This document shows positions 1-9,630 of a DNA stretch of 27,271 nt, one piece after another. Position 1 is the first letter of the stretch. Every line of letters starts with the position of its first letter. The DNA is taken from NCBI RefSeq assembly GCF_000003815.2, contig NC_049991.1, forward strand, positions 5,172,467-5,199,737, given 5' to 3'. A program made the translations under genes and the position numbers. The notes beneath the pieces were generated by a model, which saw only the letters and a list, made by a program, of their open reading frames with translations, was not told the origin of the DNA and ran no database searches. This stretch comes from Branchiostoma floridae (lineage: Eukaryota; Chordata; Leptocardii; Amphioxiformes; Branchiostomatidae).

Positions 1-291
1 ACCGGCAACTTACATCTTGCCATAGTCGGAAGCAAAACAAAAGGAAATCCAGACCCGCGTACCAGTACTTCCTTGTCCGCCCCCTCCCCTTCCCCATCGA
101 TATTATCTGTACCATTGCAGAAGCTGGTATTGTAATGAATGAAGGTTTTGCAAACCACTTACACTGACAAAGTAGGCGTGTAGTTTCCCCCTAGATTATA
201 GGGTAAGGAGGGATAGGCGTCAGGAGATAAAGTTACAGGCTGTCTATTGAAGTATGCGCGATATCGTAGTTATGGATTTTGCAAAGGCTAT
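1..291. other. unassigned sequence, no gene seen
   Basis: I see no open frame of useful length, no RNA gene and no clear repeat here. A short C-rich pyrimidine run lies near positions 79-98. The stretch ends where the left terminal repeat of the foldback element begins. Confidence 0.5.
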
Positions 292-481
292 CGTCACAAT
301 TCCAAAACGGGGCCCGGTCGGGTTAGGTTTGTGGAATCTTAAGAAATGTATACGTTTAAGCATATAAAAAAGATAGTGGCCACAATTTTTCTTTTATCGT
401 CTTGCTTACGTTGGTGTATCTTATAACATACTTTTCGTTCCAGAAAGCTACCCGGCCGGGCCCCGGTTTGGAAATGTGACG
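292..481. mobile_element. MITE-like foldback element with 32-bp terminal inverted repeats
   Basis: Positions 292-323 (beginning CGTCACAATTCCAAAACGGG) are the reverse complement of 450-481 with only about three mismatches over 32 bp. The arms are very GC-rich (a GGGGCCCGG core), whereas the 126-bp interior is AT-rich and non-coding. Matched ends, small size and no coding capacity fit a non-autonomous inverted-repeat DNA transposon (MITE) or foldback element. I could not identify a clean target-site duplication or the superfamily. The short minus-strand frame at 339-539 runs through the right arm and looks like chance. Confidence 0.65.
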
Positions 482-2001
482 TAGGCCATAATCGGGTAAC
501 ACACTGCGGACAGCAGCAAACTGCGCGAGACATTTGCAAATGTGTCGCAGATTGATCGCCTGAAATTGTGATAGTTTTGTTTGAAAATTCGCAAATTGGC
601 CAAATTTATCTTATTTCACGTACATTAATATTGTGCCAAGTATCAAGTTAATACCTCAAGGAAATCTCTTTTTCGATACATTTTCCTCATTGTATATACG
701 TACACTGGCTTTTATCTCATCAGTAGCAACACTAAGATTTCCAAAAACCCACTCATCTGTGCTTTATGCGCAGATGCGTCGCACGTCAGTTTGACAGCAA
801 GAGAAAAAATTGCAAGGTTTGCGCAAATTCGCAAGATTGGCGCATTTCTAGCTAAAATGGCACAATCCAGTAAGGTCTCCACATAAGAAACATTCATTAC
901 AAAACCATAGTAGGTGTGCCCTGACAATAAAATGTCAAATTTGATAAAAATGAAAACAACGAGGTCAGTGATAAATTGTAGACGATATAGCACAACGATG
1001 CCAACATAGCAATCTGATACGTTTTATTGAACGCAAAATACGAAATACACACATAGTGATTCCGTACTATAAGCCAAGAGCTTATGTTAGCGGTATCACT
1101 AACAAAATACAGTCAATAACACACACAAGACTACTGAAAACGTCAATATAAGTTTAATGCTCTACGACGCTTCAAACAACCCCTCCTATCCATCTACATA
1201 CAGCGCTACGGTGGATTAATATTGCCCGCAACGCTGCGCCCTTTGAAAATAATTGGCCTAGTTTACAATATAGTTGTCCTTGCCCTTTTCTCTGTAACTG
1301 TGCGCAGTGAAGCAGAAGAAAAAACCTAATTACGTAAACAAAAGGTGTTTTTTCAAGGCCGTCACGCACGTCTATTACGTGTCTATAAAAACCCTTTGAA
1401 GAACCGGCTTATGTAATTGTGACCTACATAATAAATCCCAAAGAGATTCCTGATCCTAAAAAGCCTATGAAGCGGTTGGGTGGAGTTAGCTTCTTCAGAC
1501 AATGCAAGCAGATACATACATCGCAATTTGAGAGCATGGTGATAAAAGGGAATGACCTCCGCTCTTACCTCACAGAATAATCACAATGAGGATGGATTAT
1601 AACCTACATGTGGTCTCACGTTTTCATGTACTTTAATGTATGTGTCTATGATTTTTTACATGTCTTATGTATGTAAACATGTTGTATATTATGTATATTT
1701 TCCAGGGCTCCACTGAAAAGTAGTGTTATTGCTATTCGCCACTCACTTCGCAATATCTCAATTATTAATAATCGCGAAAATAACATAACAGTGCCGCAGT
1801 GAACGAACTCCGCAGTGCCCACCCCCACAGAGTCCACCTTTATTGAGCAACAACTGTTCCAGCGTGTGGTGATAGTACTAAGAAATTTCTAAACCCCAAA
1901 TATTTCACGGAAGTGTGACCAAGCTATACTGAGCCCAACGGATATGAATATACAATAAAGATATAATGTGGTTCATTTATTGAAAACCGTGCTCCCCTAC
2001 A
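482..2001. other. unassigned AT-rich sequence
   Basis: The open frames here (93 aa minus at 712-993, 65 aa minus at 1172-1369, 63 aa minus at 1646-1837) are short. They are low in complexity or lack any recognisable motif, and nothing flanks them that looks like splice or promoter structure. I see no RNA gene and no strong repeat. It is probably plain intergenic or intronic DNA. Confidence 0.5.
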
Positions 2002-2230
2002 AAGGACCATTGGGACAAAACCTGTTTTAGTGAAGGAACTGTGTGCTCACAGCGAATGGGCTGCGTGCTCGGCGAACGAGCTGTGTGCTCACAGCAAAGG
2101 AGCACACAGGTACTTCGCCGAGCACACAGCTCCTTTGCTGTGAGCACACACCTCGTTCGCCGAGCACGCAGCCCCTTCGCAGTGAGCACACAGTTCCTTC
2201 GCTAAAACAGGTTTTGGCCCAATGGTCCTT
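2002..2230. repeat. long near-perfect inverted repeat built from ~20-bp subunits
   Basis: The arms 2002-2102 and 2130-2230 are reverse complements over 101 bp with about five mismatches, around a 27-bp spacer. Each arm is itself a run of degenerate 20-22-bp units of the form CTGTGTGCTCACAGCGAA / CTGCGTGCTCGGCGAACGAG, and the spacer carries more of the same. A transcript through it would form a long double-stranded hairpin. Because of the symmetry, frames on both strands (plus 2043-2285 and minus 1977-2189) read nearly the same peptide, so these frames are products of the repeat and not genes. It could be a foldback transposon or a palindrome formed by local inversion of a minisatellite. Confidence 0.85.
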
Positions 2231-3187
2231 CGTACTACCCAGAAGGGAGTCAAAGATTTACATACGCATGCAGGAAACAAGATAGCTTTCATCAATGCGT
2301 CAAAGACTCCACTGGGAGCTAATTTTCTTGCTGCGAGGTTCAAAGAGTCGTTTGTGCGGATAAACTTTGTCCTTTTACGAGACGAAAACGAAGATCGATT
2401 TGACTTCCTACCGCTGAGACGCACGAATCCGTTTATGACGCATTACTGACGCACAAGTGTCGGCCGAGGGATTACCCGGGGTAATCTGTTTAATGTTTAT
2501 GGCGTTTGGAGATTTTGGTTGCCTACAACAACGGGGAGACTCACGTATGTGGTATTTTGAAAGGAATCAGGTTTCGGGGAAAACATATGTCGCAATGCTT
2601 TGTATAAAGTAGACCTTAGGCTAAGAAAATACCACATTTGATACGTGGGATATATTCCGTTTAAAAGCTCAAGCCAAGAAGGCGTGGATGGATTGACGTA
2701 ATATTTGTTACGTGGTTAGGTCTTGTTGTGTATATTTTCTAGCAATATAGTTTAAAGACATTTAGAACTCAGGGAAATCATACTCAATGGTTCCTTCATA
2801 TTGAGGTTGCAGCGTTTAAAACATATCAAAACATGATCACAATGTGAGATGCATTTTTTTTTTAATTGGGAGAACTATCTATAATGAAATTTACCATGTC
2901 ATCGATCGTTTTGTTGTCTTTAATTTCAGTTGAAAGTGGCGTGTGCTGTTGTAGGTTTACGATGTAAGATGTTAAAGGAGTCGTCGACCTACGAATGGTT
3001 CAATTCCCTGTTTAGCCTATTAATATTGCCACTGCGTACGTGTGGACTTAACATGCGACTATGTACGTTTCGATGCGCACGAATCATTTCATGGGATCAC
3101 CACTAATGAACCATTACATTGAAGGCCTATAGGAGACAATGGTCGTCATTTGCGCCTGATGACGTATTCTACACGGATATCGAATTC
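2231..3187. other. unassigned sequence
   Basis: The frames 2222-2449 (plus) and 2089-2424 (minus) start inside or run into the hairpin at 2002-2230 and have no recognisable motif. A weak inverted similarity exists between about 2543-2560 and 2624-2647 (ACGTATGTGGTATTTT against AATACCACATTTGATACGT), too short to call an element. Nothing else is supported. Confidence 0.45.
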
Positions 3188-3460
3188 CAAAACAAGATAG
3201 TATAGAGAGAGACAATTTTTTTTACAGAGAAAGACAAGATAGTAACATATAGCTTCGGCAATACAGGCGATATTTCACCGAGAAAGACAAGAAAGTATAT
3301 CGTCGGCAAGAGAGACGATTTTTCACCGAGAACAACAAGATAGGAACATGTAGCTTCAGAAATACAGGTGATATTTCACCGAGAAAGACAAGATAGCAAA
3401 GCTTCGGCAAGACAGACGATTTTTCACCGGGAAAGACGAGATTAAACGGGGAAGAATAAG
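3188..3460. repeat. tandem repeat with alternating ~53-bp and ~48-bp units
   Basis: Successive units start with AAAGACAAGA-like sequence and end with TTTCACCGAG. Approximate boundaries are 3230-3282, 3283-3330, 3331-3383 and 3384-3431, with degenerate partial units on both sides (3188-3229 and 3432-3460). The first and third units share AACATRTAGCTTC and a GATATTTCACC ending. The second and fourth share a shorter middle and a GACGATTTTTCACC ending. The true repeat is therefore a dimer of about 101 bp. The minus-strand frame at 3222-3410 is a by-product of the repetition. Confidence 0.85.
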
Positions 3461-3555
3461 GTAGATTGTGACAGTGAATTAATCATCGGTACAATCACGC
3501 AGTAGATAACATTACGATGCAATTGTTACCTCTATTAAAAAGGGAGGTATATTGT

Positions 3556-3676
3556 TTTGTGTGTTTTGTGTGTTTGTGTGTGTGTGTGTGTGTGTGCGTG
3601 TGTATGTGTGCGTGTGTCTGTGTGTGTGTGTCTGTGTGTCTGTCTGTGTGTGTGTGTATGTCTGCGTGTGTGTGTT

Positions 3677-3711
<35 letters not shown>

Positions 3712-3750
3712 GTGAGAGTGTGTGTGTGTGTGTGTGTGAGTGAGTGTATA
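3556..3750. repeat. interrupted (TG)n microsatellite
   Basis: Almost 200 bp of alternating TG with sparse interruptions (TGCG, TGTC, TATG, TGAG). The Cys/Val-rich frames reading through it on the plus strand (3517-3783 and 3552-3743) are simple-sequence translations, not proteins. Confidence 0.97.
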
Positions 3751-4015
3751 CATGTGTCTTTGTTTACGCATATTTGTAGTTAGCAATATCTAAAGAATCT
3801 CTGGACGGATGGTAATGATATGTGGATAGTATGTGTTCCCAGATAAGGTCAATTTAAGACCCTTCCTTTTTAACAATCTTTTACCCTTGACGTGCTAGGG
3901 TTTAAATATTTTAGGGGTTGTATCAGAAAATAGATACAAGCATGAAACCTAAAAATTTTAAAGTTGCATCTGTACTGACTATAAAAACATTGATTTCAAA
4001 GAATGTGTTAATTGT
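3751..4015. other. unassigned sequence between microsatellite and tandem repeat
   Basis: AT-rich, with no open frame of note and no repeat that I can match to the flanking arrays. Confidence 0.4.
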
Positions 4016-4912
4016 AAAGCTTGTTCATTCCTTAAGTTATGTAATTGCAGAATTTCGGTCCGCCCACGTGGTTCAATGTGTGACGAGCTAAGATATCAGA
4101 CGACTTTATCACACAGAGTTTTTGGCAGGTAAATCGATATGACGTGTCCTTTGAGGAAATCGTCTGATCCGTGTCACTAATTCATCTATGACTTGTAAAG
4201 CTTGTTTGATTTTTGAATTCCGTGAATCACAGTCATCTTTTCCTCAAAATGTGGATTTCAGTCCACCCACGTAGTTTAATGTGTTACGAACTTAGATATC
4301 AGACGGCTTTATCACACAAAGTTTTTGGCGGGAAAATCAATAAGACGTGTCCTTTGAGGAAATCGTCTGATTCGTGTCACTAATTCATCTATGACTTGCA
4401 AAGCTTGTTTGATTTTTGAATTCCGTGAAATCTTTTCCTCAAAATGTGGATTTCAGTCCACCCACACGACGCCATTTTCTGCGAACTAAAATGTCAGACG
4501 ACTTTCACACTCTGCTGAAAGATTTTCCTTGTCCGTTGAGGGGAGCGCCTATGTAATACTTGGTGAATTCTATAATTATGTGAAACGCAGTCATAGTTTC
4601 CTCAAAAACGTCAATTTTAGTCCACCTACGCCGTTCAATATGCCATATCTATAGATTTCAGACGACTTTTTACACAGAAAGATTTCGGCGGGAAAATCAA
4701 TGGTGTATCCGTTGAGGGTTGTGTTTATGTAAATCTTGTTGAAGTCTTTAATCATGTGAAACACAATGATGGTTTCCTCAAAAACGTCAATTTTAGTCCA
4801 CCTACGCCGTTCAATAAGTCATCTACCTAGATTTCAGACGACTTTTTACATGGGATGGTTTTGGCGGGAAAATCAATGACGTATCCTTTGAGGTTAGCGC
4901 TTATGTCACTAC
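4016..4912. repeat. degenerate tandem repeat, ~180-200-bp monomer, five copies
   Basis: Approximate monomers: 4016-4196, 4197-4399, 4400-4556, 4557-4732 and 4733-4912. Shared landmarks in order are an AAAGCTTGTTTGA-type start, TTTCCTCAAAA, TCAGTCCACC, CAGACGACTTT (in all five; GGCTTT in the second), TTTGGCGGGAAAATCAAT, and GACGTGTCCTTTGAGG. The second and third copies are nearly identical over their first half. The fourth and fifth are close relatives of each other, so the array grew by at least two rounds of duplication. Length differences come from small internal gaps, and the third copy has lost the GGCGGGAAAA box. No coding potential is seen. It could be a young satellite or the internal repeats of a larger transposon. 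Confidence 0.85.
4324..4336 (+). promoter_or_regulatory. E2F-consensus-like box in a tandem-repeat monomer
   Basis: TTTGGCGGGAAAA matches the classical E2F/DP binding consensus (TTTSSCGC-type with an AAA flank). The same box recurs at 4683-4696 (TTTCGGCGGGAAAA) and 4860-4872. A degraded form, TTTGGCAGGTAAA, is in the first monomer. The match is seen directly; binding is not shown. Confidence 0.35.
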
Positions 4913-5839
4913 CTCATCGCTCGCAATTATCGTACCAATCATCTAGGGTCTTCAAATCATCGATTCAACATGGAAACTAGGGACAAGGGCATCATGAGAC
5001 ACACTCAAAGGATCTTCTTTCACCTAGCTTTGAATGAAATGTACTCACCTAGGAATTCGGGGCTATTTTTACCTCCTATATTCGCACTGAAAACCAATTA
5101 GTTTGAACAGGTCGTTCGAAGAGGATTGACGTATAAAAATCGATATTTTCCATCTGCGTCAAAACGGGATAATCCTATATAGCTTCACCTATTCAGTACA
5201 CAGTGCATTTGTGTTGATGATATCTATAAAACATCGATACCCCACAATGGAATATTATTTTCAGTTACTCCTTTATTGCCTAACCTCTATAGATTTGGAG
5301 CTACCGGTGCAAAGCAATCAAAACGTAGGAAGTTGGTTCAAGGGAAACAGATGTTCCGCTAAGCAATAAAAGTAGGTTGCGATAATATGCTGAGCCATTT
5401 TAGAGCTAAATCTTTGCATTTCTATTCACTCTGCTATATGCCAGTACAGTGGAATGCAAAGTAATAATTGCTACTTCGTATGTCGGGTTTCGTATGTCGT
5501 ATGGGATAGCTTCAGAAGATTTGAGTACATGTGCACATTGAATATTGTGTAAGGCGATTACTCTAGAAAAAATTCTGCTCTATTTCAAGAACATTGTTAC
5601 AAACTCCTTTGTATTTGGAGAAGAAATCTAAGCTAATGGAATCTGTCCACTGTACGTAGGCCATTTCATTTTTGGTTTAGACGTATTTAATTGAAATAAT
5701 GTTACGTAAGTCCTGAATAGTCAGAATCTTAGCCCGGACGATAAGAAAACGAAGTGTGACAAGTATAGGAGAAGGAGTTTAGTGACCTCGATTTAGTTTT
5801 AGCTCACTGAAGACCTATTCTTCCACTGGTCGTGACAGA
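4913..5839. other. unassigned AT-rich sequence
   Basis: No open frame over 60 codons, no RNA gene and no clear repeat. The GTATGTCGGGTTTC/GTATGTCGTATGG doublet near 5478-5500 is a trivial local repeat. Confidence 0.45.
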
Positions 5840-6190
5840 GAGGACAGACGCTATGTACAGTATTTACAGGTCCATTGTACCGGGAAAATTCCCCTAGCTC
5901 TTGTCGACAAGCACAATGAACAGTGGACCAAGGCTTAACATCCAGTCCTAAGGACTGCAACCCTTCCGGCAGTGTGCATGTAAAATGTCTTCAAGCAGAC
6001 TGTACGGTGTCTTAGCTGGCCAAGGTGTATAGCCGGCCAAAGGGAGTCAAACGGGCACCGGGTGTCGGCTAATACTCCTTGGTCAGTTTGACAGTATAGC
6101 GACGCAGCCGGAATCAAAACTCACGGCTCCAAGTTCCAGACGGAGACAGGGAGTACGCATGCTACACATATCCTTGCCATACTCCACAGC
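5840..6190 (-). mobile_element. probable degraded tRNA-derived SINE
   Basis: Read on the minus strand, about 6170 down to 6100 has the layout of a tRNA-like SINE head. It has a CCGTCTGGAACTTGGAGCC segment, then GTTTTGATTCC (6120-6110). That is the pol III B box GGTTCGANTCC with two or three changes, and it runs into CCGGCTGCG. The body further down contains CGGAAGGG, then GGATGTTAAGCCTTGGTCC. This resembles the GGACGTTAAGCC-type body I associate with tRNA-SINEs of marine invertebrates; that association is recalled and not checked. The A box is poorly preserved. The 3' end is uncertain and set where similarity to that plan fades. It could instead be a chance tRNA-like segment. The minus frame at 5935-6117 lies inside it and is not a gene. 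Confidence 0.4.
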
Positions 6191-6486
6191 TACTTGCGCC
6201 TTCTAAACACGTAATCGTGATAAAACTACCGGCAGAAATGCACCTGCAATACTCTCGTATATCTAATTCCGGCCTGCCATTGTCCTATTCTCCCTCGCCA
6301 TCTGTCGACAGTTCTGGTTGGATGAACCCACATTACGTGTTGACCTCAAGGTCAATCCTCCCTTCGGGCAATAACCTCTGTCCCATCATGCATCATAAGT
6401 GACTCGCCTGATTTGTCCACCATATTGCTTTTAAGCTGCAAGGACATTTCTTTTTCAAAAGCAAGATGAGGAAAAAGAATCTCAGT
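6191..6486. other. unassigned sequence
   Basis: Contains a 61-codon plus-strand frame (6217-6402), Ser/Pro-rich in its middle, with no recognisable motif and no supporting splice or promoter context. I treat it as chance. Confidence 0.35.
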
Positions 6487-6697
6487 GCGCGGTCACATAG
6501 GTCGTTGGATCGTCTTACGATCGCTAATTTCGAACATTTTGTAGGGCAAAAATGTACGTCTCCTACAAAGTTCAACTGTCTTGGTACACAAAATGCTATT
6601 TTGGATCCTTGTCGGTGCTTGGTACTGTCACGGCCTTCTTCAAAAATCCTATGGCATGAAAATCGTACGACGATCGCACGACCTATGTGTACGGTCC
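6487..6697. mobile_element. inverted-repeat (MITE-like) element, copy 1
   Basis: The left arm begins GCGCGGTCACATAGGTCG at 6487. The right arm (6658-6697) ends with ATCGTACGACGATCGCACGACC-like sequence and CTATGTG, its approximate reverse complement. The interior is non-coding. The plus frame 6466-6705 simply reads through it. The two arms are less alike than the outermost arms of the 6487-6865 pair, which suggests a nested or recombined structure. Confidence 0.6.
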
Positions 6698-6705
6698 CAC
6701 CCTAA

Positions 6706-6865
6706 GGGTACAGTCACAAAGGTCGTGCGGTCGTCGTACGATTGCTAATTTCGGGCATTTGGGGGAACACATTTTTCCTTCAGAGTGCATCTGTCTAATG
6801 CAACACAAAATCCTGTCTTGAGACGAAAATCGTACGACGATCGTACGACCTATGTGACCGCGCTC
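6706..6865. mobile_element. inverted-repeat (MITE-like) element, copy 2
   Basis: The left arm (about 6706-6756) contains GTCACAAAGGTCGTGCGGTC and GTCGTACGATTGCTAATTTCG. The right arm (6824-6865) contains GAAAATCGTACGACGATCG, then TACGACCTATGTGACCGCGC. The same GCTAATTTCG block follows the left arm in copy 1. The last 14 bp, CTATGTGACCGCGC (6850-6863), are an exact reverse complement of the first 14 bp of copy 1. Confidence 0.65.
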
Positions 6866-7789
6866 GGCCCTTCGCTAGCATTTTTACGCACACTTTTGTT
6901 TAGGACGTGGGTTCAGGTATGGGAAGTGTACGTTCGTATAACGACAGATGGGGAATTACAAGGACCATAATTTCGGATTGACAAAATGAACGGTTGCGTG
7001 CGAGGGAACAACAAAAGAAGATTACTGTTATTTCACAGGCTCTCTCCAGTAAGGGCTATGATTAAGTTGGCTATTGGCAAGCAGGGAGTATGCTACGGAT
7101 TAAGAATAATCTGAAATAATAGTTGTCTCGTTAAAGGACGGTACCTAAAATGTAAAAATAATGTGGCACACAAAATTTATCAATTGATGTTTCTTTTCTA
7201 TGTTCACACAACGTACGGTTGCTTATCAAAACGTAGGATCATTAAATGCTTTGTCTAACATAGCCTTGTTGCTATTTTCGACAGAGTAATTTCCTCTTAC
7301 AACAGATTACACCAATTTGTATGTTTAAGAAAGCGTGTAAAACTCGTGACTATACAACTACAGCGTTACAAGCCACAGAACAATTAGGCGAGACTTAAGC
7401 TAAAATATCACACACACACACACAAACACCGTGACACAAGAAGATACAACGGCCTCGAAAAACTAATCCCAGATAAGCCTACTTTATTTTTATAAAGTAC
7501 CTATAGTGCGTAAGTAAGGCTTCGTGAAGTATCCTAAGTCTTCTTCCGAGGATTAGAGTCCGGACATTGCACGGGATTCTCAGGTCCCTGGTGATCGGTT
7601 ATATCAGACGGGAGTGCTTTACAGAAGAACCTTGCCGCGGGGCCGAAATATATCAGATGATTCTTCCAGTCCTGTGAATACTTCACTGTCCATTTACTGC
7701 ACACAGAACAGATGTAGACGGAGATAGAGTGAATGCGTTGCAAGTGAATCATGTGTTTTGAATGCATTTGGAATACAAATAGAACGTTC
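6866..7789. other. unassigned sequence with a short CA run
   Basis: A short (CA)n tract lies at about 7410-7424. A 77-codon minus-strand frame (7767-7534) contains a CxxC followed by a single His (CSVCSKW...NHL). That is an incomplete C2H2 finger with no second His, so I do not call a zinc-finger gene. No other frame, RNA gene or strong repeat is seen. Confidence 0.4.
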
Positions 7790-7937
7790 TACTTTTTTTA
7801 TTCAAATAGATCCTTTTTGATAGACATCATTGAAACATTCAAGATACTTGAGTAGAAACGGTCCCCTGGTTCCCGGGAATCGAACCAAGGCCCATCAGTT
7901 CACAGACCAACGACGTTAACCACTAAGCAAAAGGGTA
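7790..7937 (-). mobile_element. tRNA-like segment, probable short tRNA-derived SINE or tRNA pseudogene
   Basis: On the minus strand the sequence has an A-box-like TTGCTTAGTGG (7931-7921), then GTTAACG, and a perfect B box GGTTCGATTCC (7886-7876), at a spacing normal for tRNA genes. A loop CTGTGAA would place a GTG (His-type) anticodon. However, the anticodon stem does not pair, the T stem has a mismatch, and the 5' acceptor does not match GAACCAG at the 3' side. It is not a working tRNA. An A-rich stretch with AATAAAAAAAG follows on the minus strand to about 7790, as at the tail of a short SINE. Function as a pol III promoter is possible from the boxes but not shown. Confidence 0.5.
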
Positions 7938-8168
7938 TAGACTCTTGGCCTGGTCAGTTGGTGGCGCTTGAACCCTGATGTTACATTTATTTCCACCATT
8001 GACATTTGTATAGTACTTAGATAGTAAGGTGATTTGAATGTTAAAGTTTGGCCGCCATATTTTGCCATATGCAACGCAGAAGCTTCTAATCTAGGATTAA
8101 TTTCAAAGATTAGATGCCACTGCAAAACTTATGTGTGCTTTCTTTCTTTAAGTGCTGAAATAAGTAAG
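7938..8168. other. unassigned sequence
   Basis: A 69-codon minus frame (8125-7916) overlaps the tRNA-like segment and has no motif. Nothing else is supported. Confidence 0.35.
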
Positions 8169-8251
8169 ATACTGTAATTGTACTGCAATGTACTTTTAAG
8201 TTCACGGTTTTCACGGTGATGACTGTAACGTGAACTTATCTTTACTGATAT
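8169..8251. mobile_element. internally deleted, decayed TTCGCGG-family MITE
   Basis: It starts ATACTGTAA and contains AAGTTCACGGTTTTCACGGTGA, which matches the GTTCGCGGTTTTCGCGGTGA of the full copy at 9427-9630, with CpG changed to CpA in each CGCGG. It ends CGTGAACTTATCTTTACTGATAT, a decayed form of the full copy's right end CGCGAACTTAAATACATTTACAG. Only about 83 bp remain of ~205, so the middle has been lost. Confidence 0.5.
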
Positions 8252-9426
8252 CAAATAATACAATATACTTTTTATACCCACTTGCCACCACAGTGATCAT
8301 TAAGTTCCGAGAACAAGTTAAATTTTCTCAGGCCGTGAAAGTTTGGTACCGAGAAGACAAAATGAATTACTAGCCCACAAGACAAAAAATTATGTGTAAG
8401 ATTACAATTTGTCAAGAATGGCTCTCTTTCCTATTCCTCGTAGCTGCAGACAGGCAAGACAAGATCCATCTGCTGGCATCATTGACAATTCTTTGAGCTG
8501 ACCGAATTTAGCCATCTTGGCACTCTCAGACATCATTCACAAGGTCACACAGCTATATATTGCTTCACTTCTAAATAAACTTTCAAGGTCAAACAAGTCG
8601 ACAACAACTTCTCAAGCACATATGAGTTTCCCTTCGAACATCTCAACAATGCAGTTATCAGTGCTAAATATATCATATCAAAGATAATGCTCAATGCAAT
8701 CATTATATAGCTATGACATCTATATTTACAACATGTTTCAAAGCCCCAAGTTCAAAGGAATCTTCATAGCGTATTTCCAGTTAAGATACATTTTGTCCAG
8801 CACAACTAGCGAGAAGTACTAAGGAAAGAGAAACAAGAAAGGCAACATTTTCGCGACAATGCAGAATGTTTTCCCCGTAGTCTTTTGTCAATGAAGCTAC
8901 TCACACACAATACTTTACCATTATTAGGTTCATTCAGTAGTATTGTGAACGAGTAAAAGATACATCTACCTAGTTTCAGGACCAGGTCATTAACATAATT
9001 ATACTATATCATTACGCTTGCAAAACAGTGTCTAGTGTGAAAAAAAATTGAACTAGAATTTTTAAATTTAAAAAAAAATGCTTGTATTAACAGCAACAGC
9101 TAGCATATAACGTAAGCTCTGATTGGCTACAGGCGGAAGAAAAAGACGAGAGTAAAAGAACACACCAACAATAACAATATGGGGAAAACATAAAGATCTT
9201 CGCAGCCATATGTTGAATATGATTAGACCTGAGCGTCTTACCATTGACATCGGGGGATAGGAAAACATGCAACTAATTCAACTTGGCAGCTACTGTGAAA
9301 GCCTTGTAGATAGCGTCGTCTCAGAGGAATACTTTGCAATTAGTGGTAAAGAACTAATCTTTGTCGTCTGTAAGGCGCGAAGATAGTATGTGAAGATAAC
9401 ACAAGGGTGTATTGACCCTGTGCAGC
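8252..9426. other. unassigned AT-rich sequence
   Basis: Minus frames at 9068-9268, 9087-9272 and 9290-9484 are short and overlap one another. A small stem (CAATACT near 8908 with AGTATTG near 8938) is the only structure noticed. No gene, RNA or clear element. Confidence 0.4.
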
Positions 9427-9630
9427 ATACTGTAAATGCAGAAATCTTTGATGTTCGCGGTTTTCGCGGTGACCACTTAACCACGAAATTTAAACCACCG
9501 CGAACATTTTTCTATTATGGTATTAGACTGCAGTCTATCGTGTTACCGCGAAATTAAAACCACCGCGAAAAGTGCTTTGTCCCGCTACCGCGAAATTAAA
9601 TCCCCGCGAACTTAAATACATTTACAGTAT
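9427..9630. mobile_element. TTCGCGG-family short inverted-repeat element, full copy
   Basis: The element starts ATACTGTAAATGCA and ends TACATTTACAGTAT, which are inverted repeats. Inside are repeated CGCGGTTTT, GCGGTGACC, ACCGCGAAATTAAA and CCACCGCGAA blocks, which themselves make nested inverted pairs. About 204 bp, no coding capacity. It is in the opposite orientation to the copy at 11828-12038: the right end here, read in reverse complement, equals the left end there. This is a non-autonomous DNA element or MITE; I do not know its superfamily. Confidence 0.75.

Noticed and set aside
1977-2424. Overlapping ORFs of 70-111 codons on both strands with the same peptide
   Set aside because: The inverted repeat at 2002-2230 makes both strands read alike; no start context or domain.
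3517-3783. Cys/Val-rich open frames on the plus strand
   Set aside because: They translate the (TG)n microsatellite; simple sequence stays open by composition.
6466-6970. Plus-strand ORFs of 61-79 codons
   Set aside because: They pass through the arms of the inverted-repeat elements and are not conserved between the two copies.
7534-7767. Possible C2H2 zinc finger (CSVC...NH) on the minus strand
   Set aside because: The second histidine is missing and spacing is off; no second finger or exon signals.
7862-7937. Functional tRNA-His
   Set aside because: The A and B boxes and a GTG-containing loop are present, but acceptor and anticodon stems do not pair.
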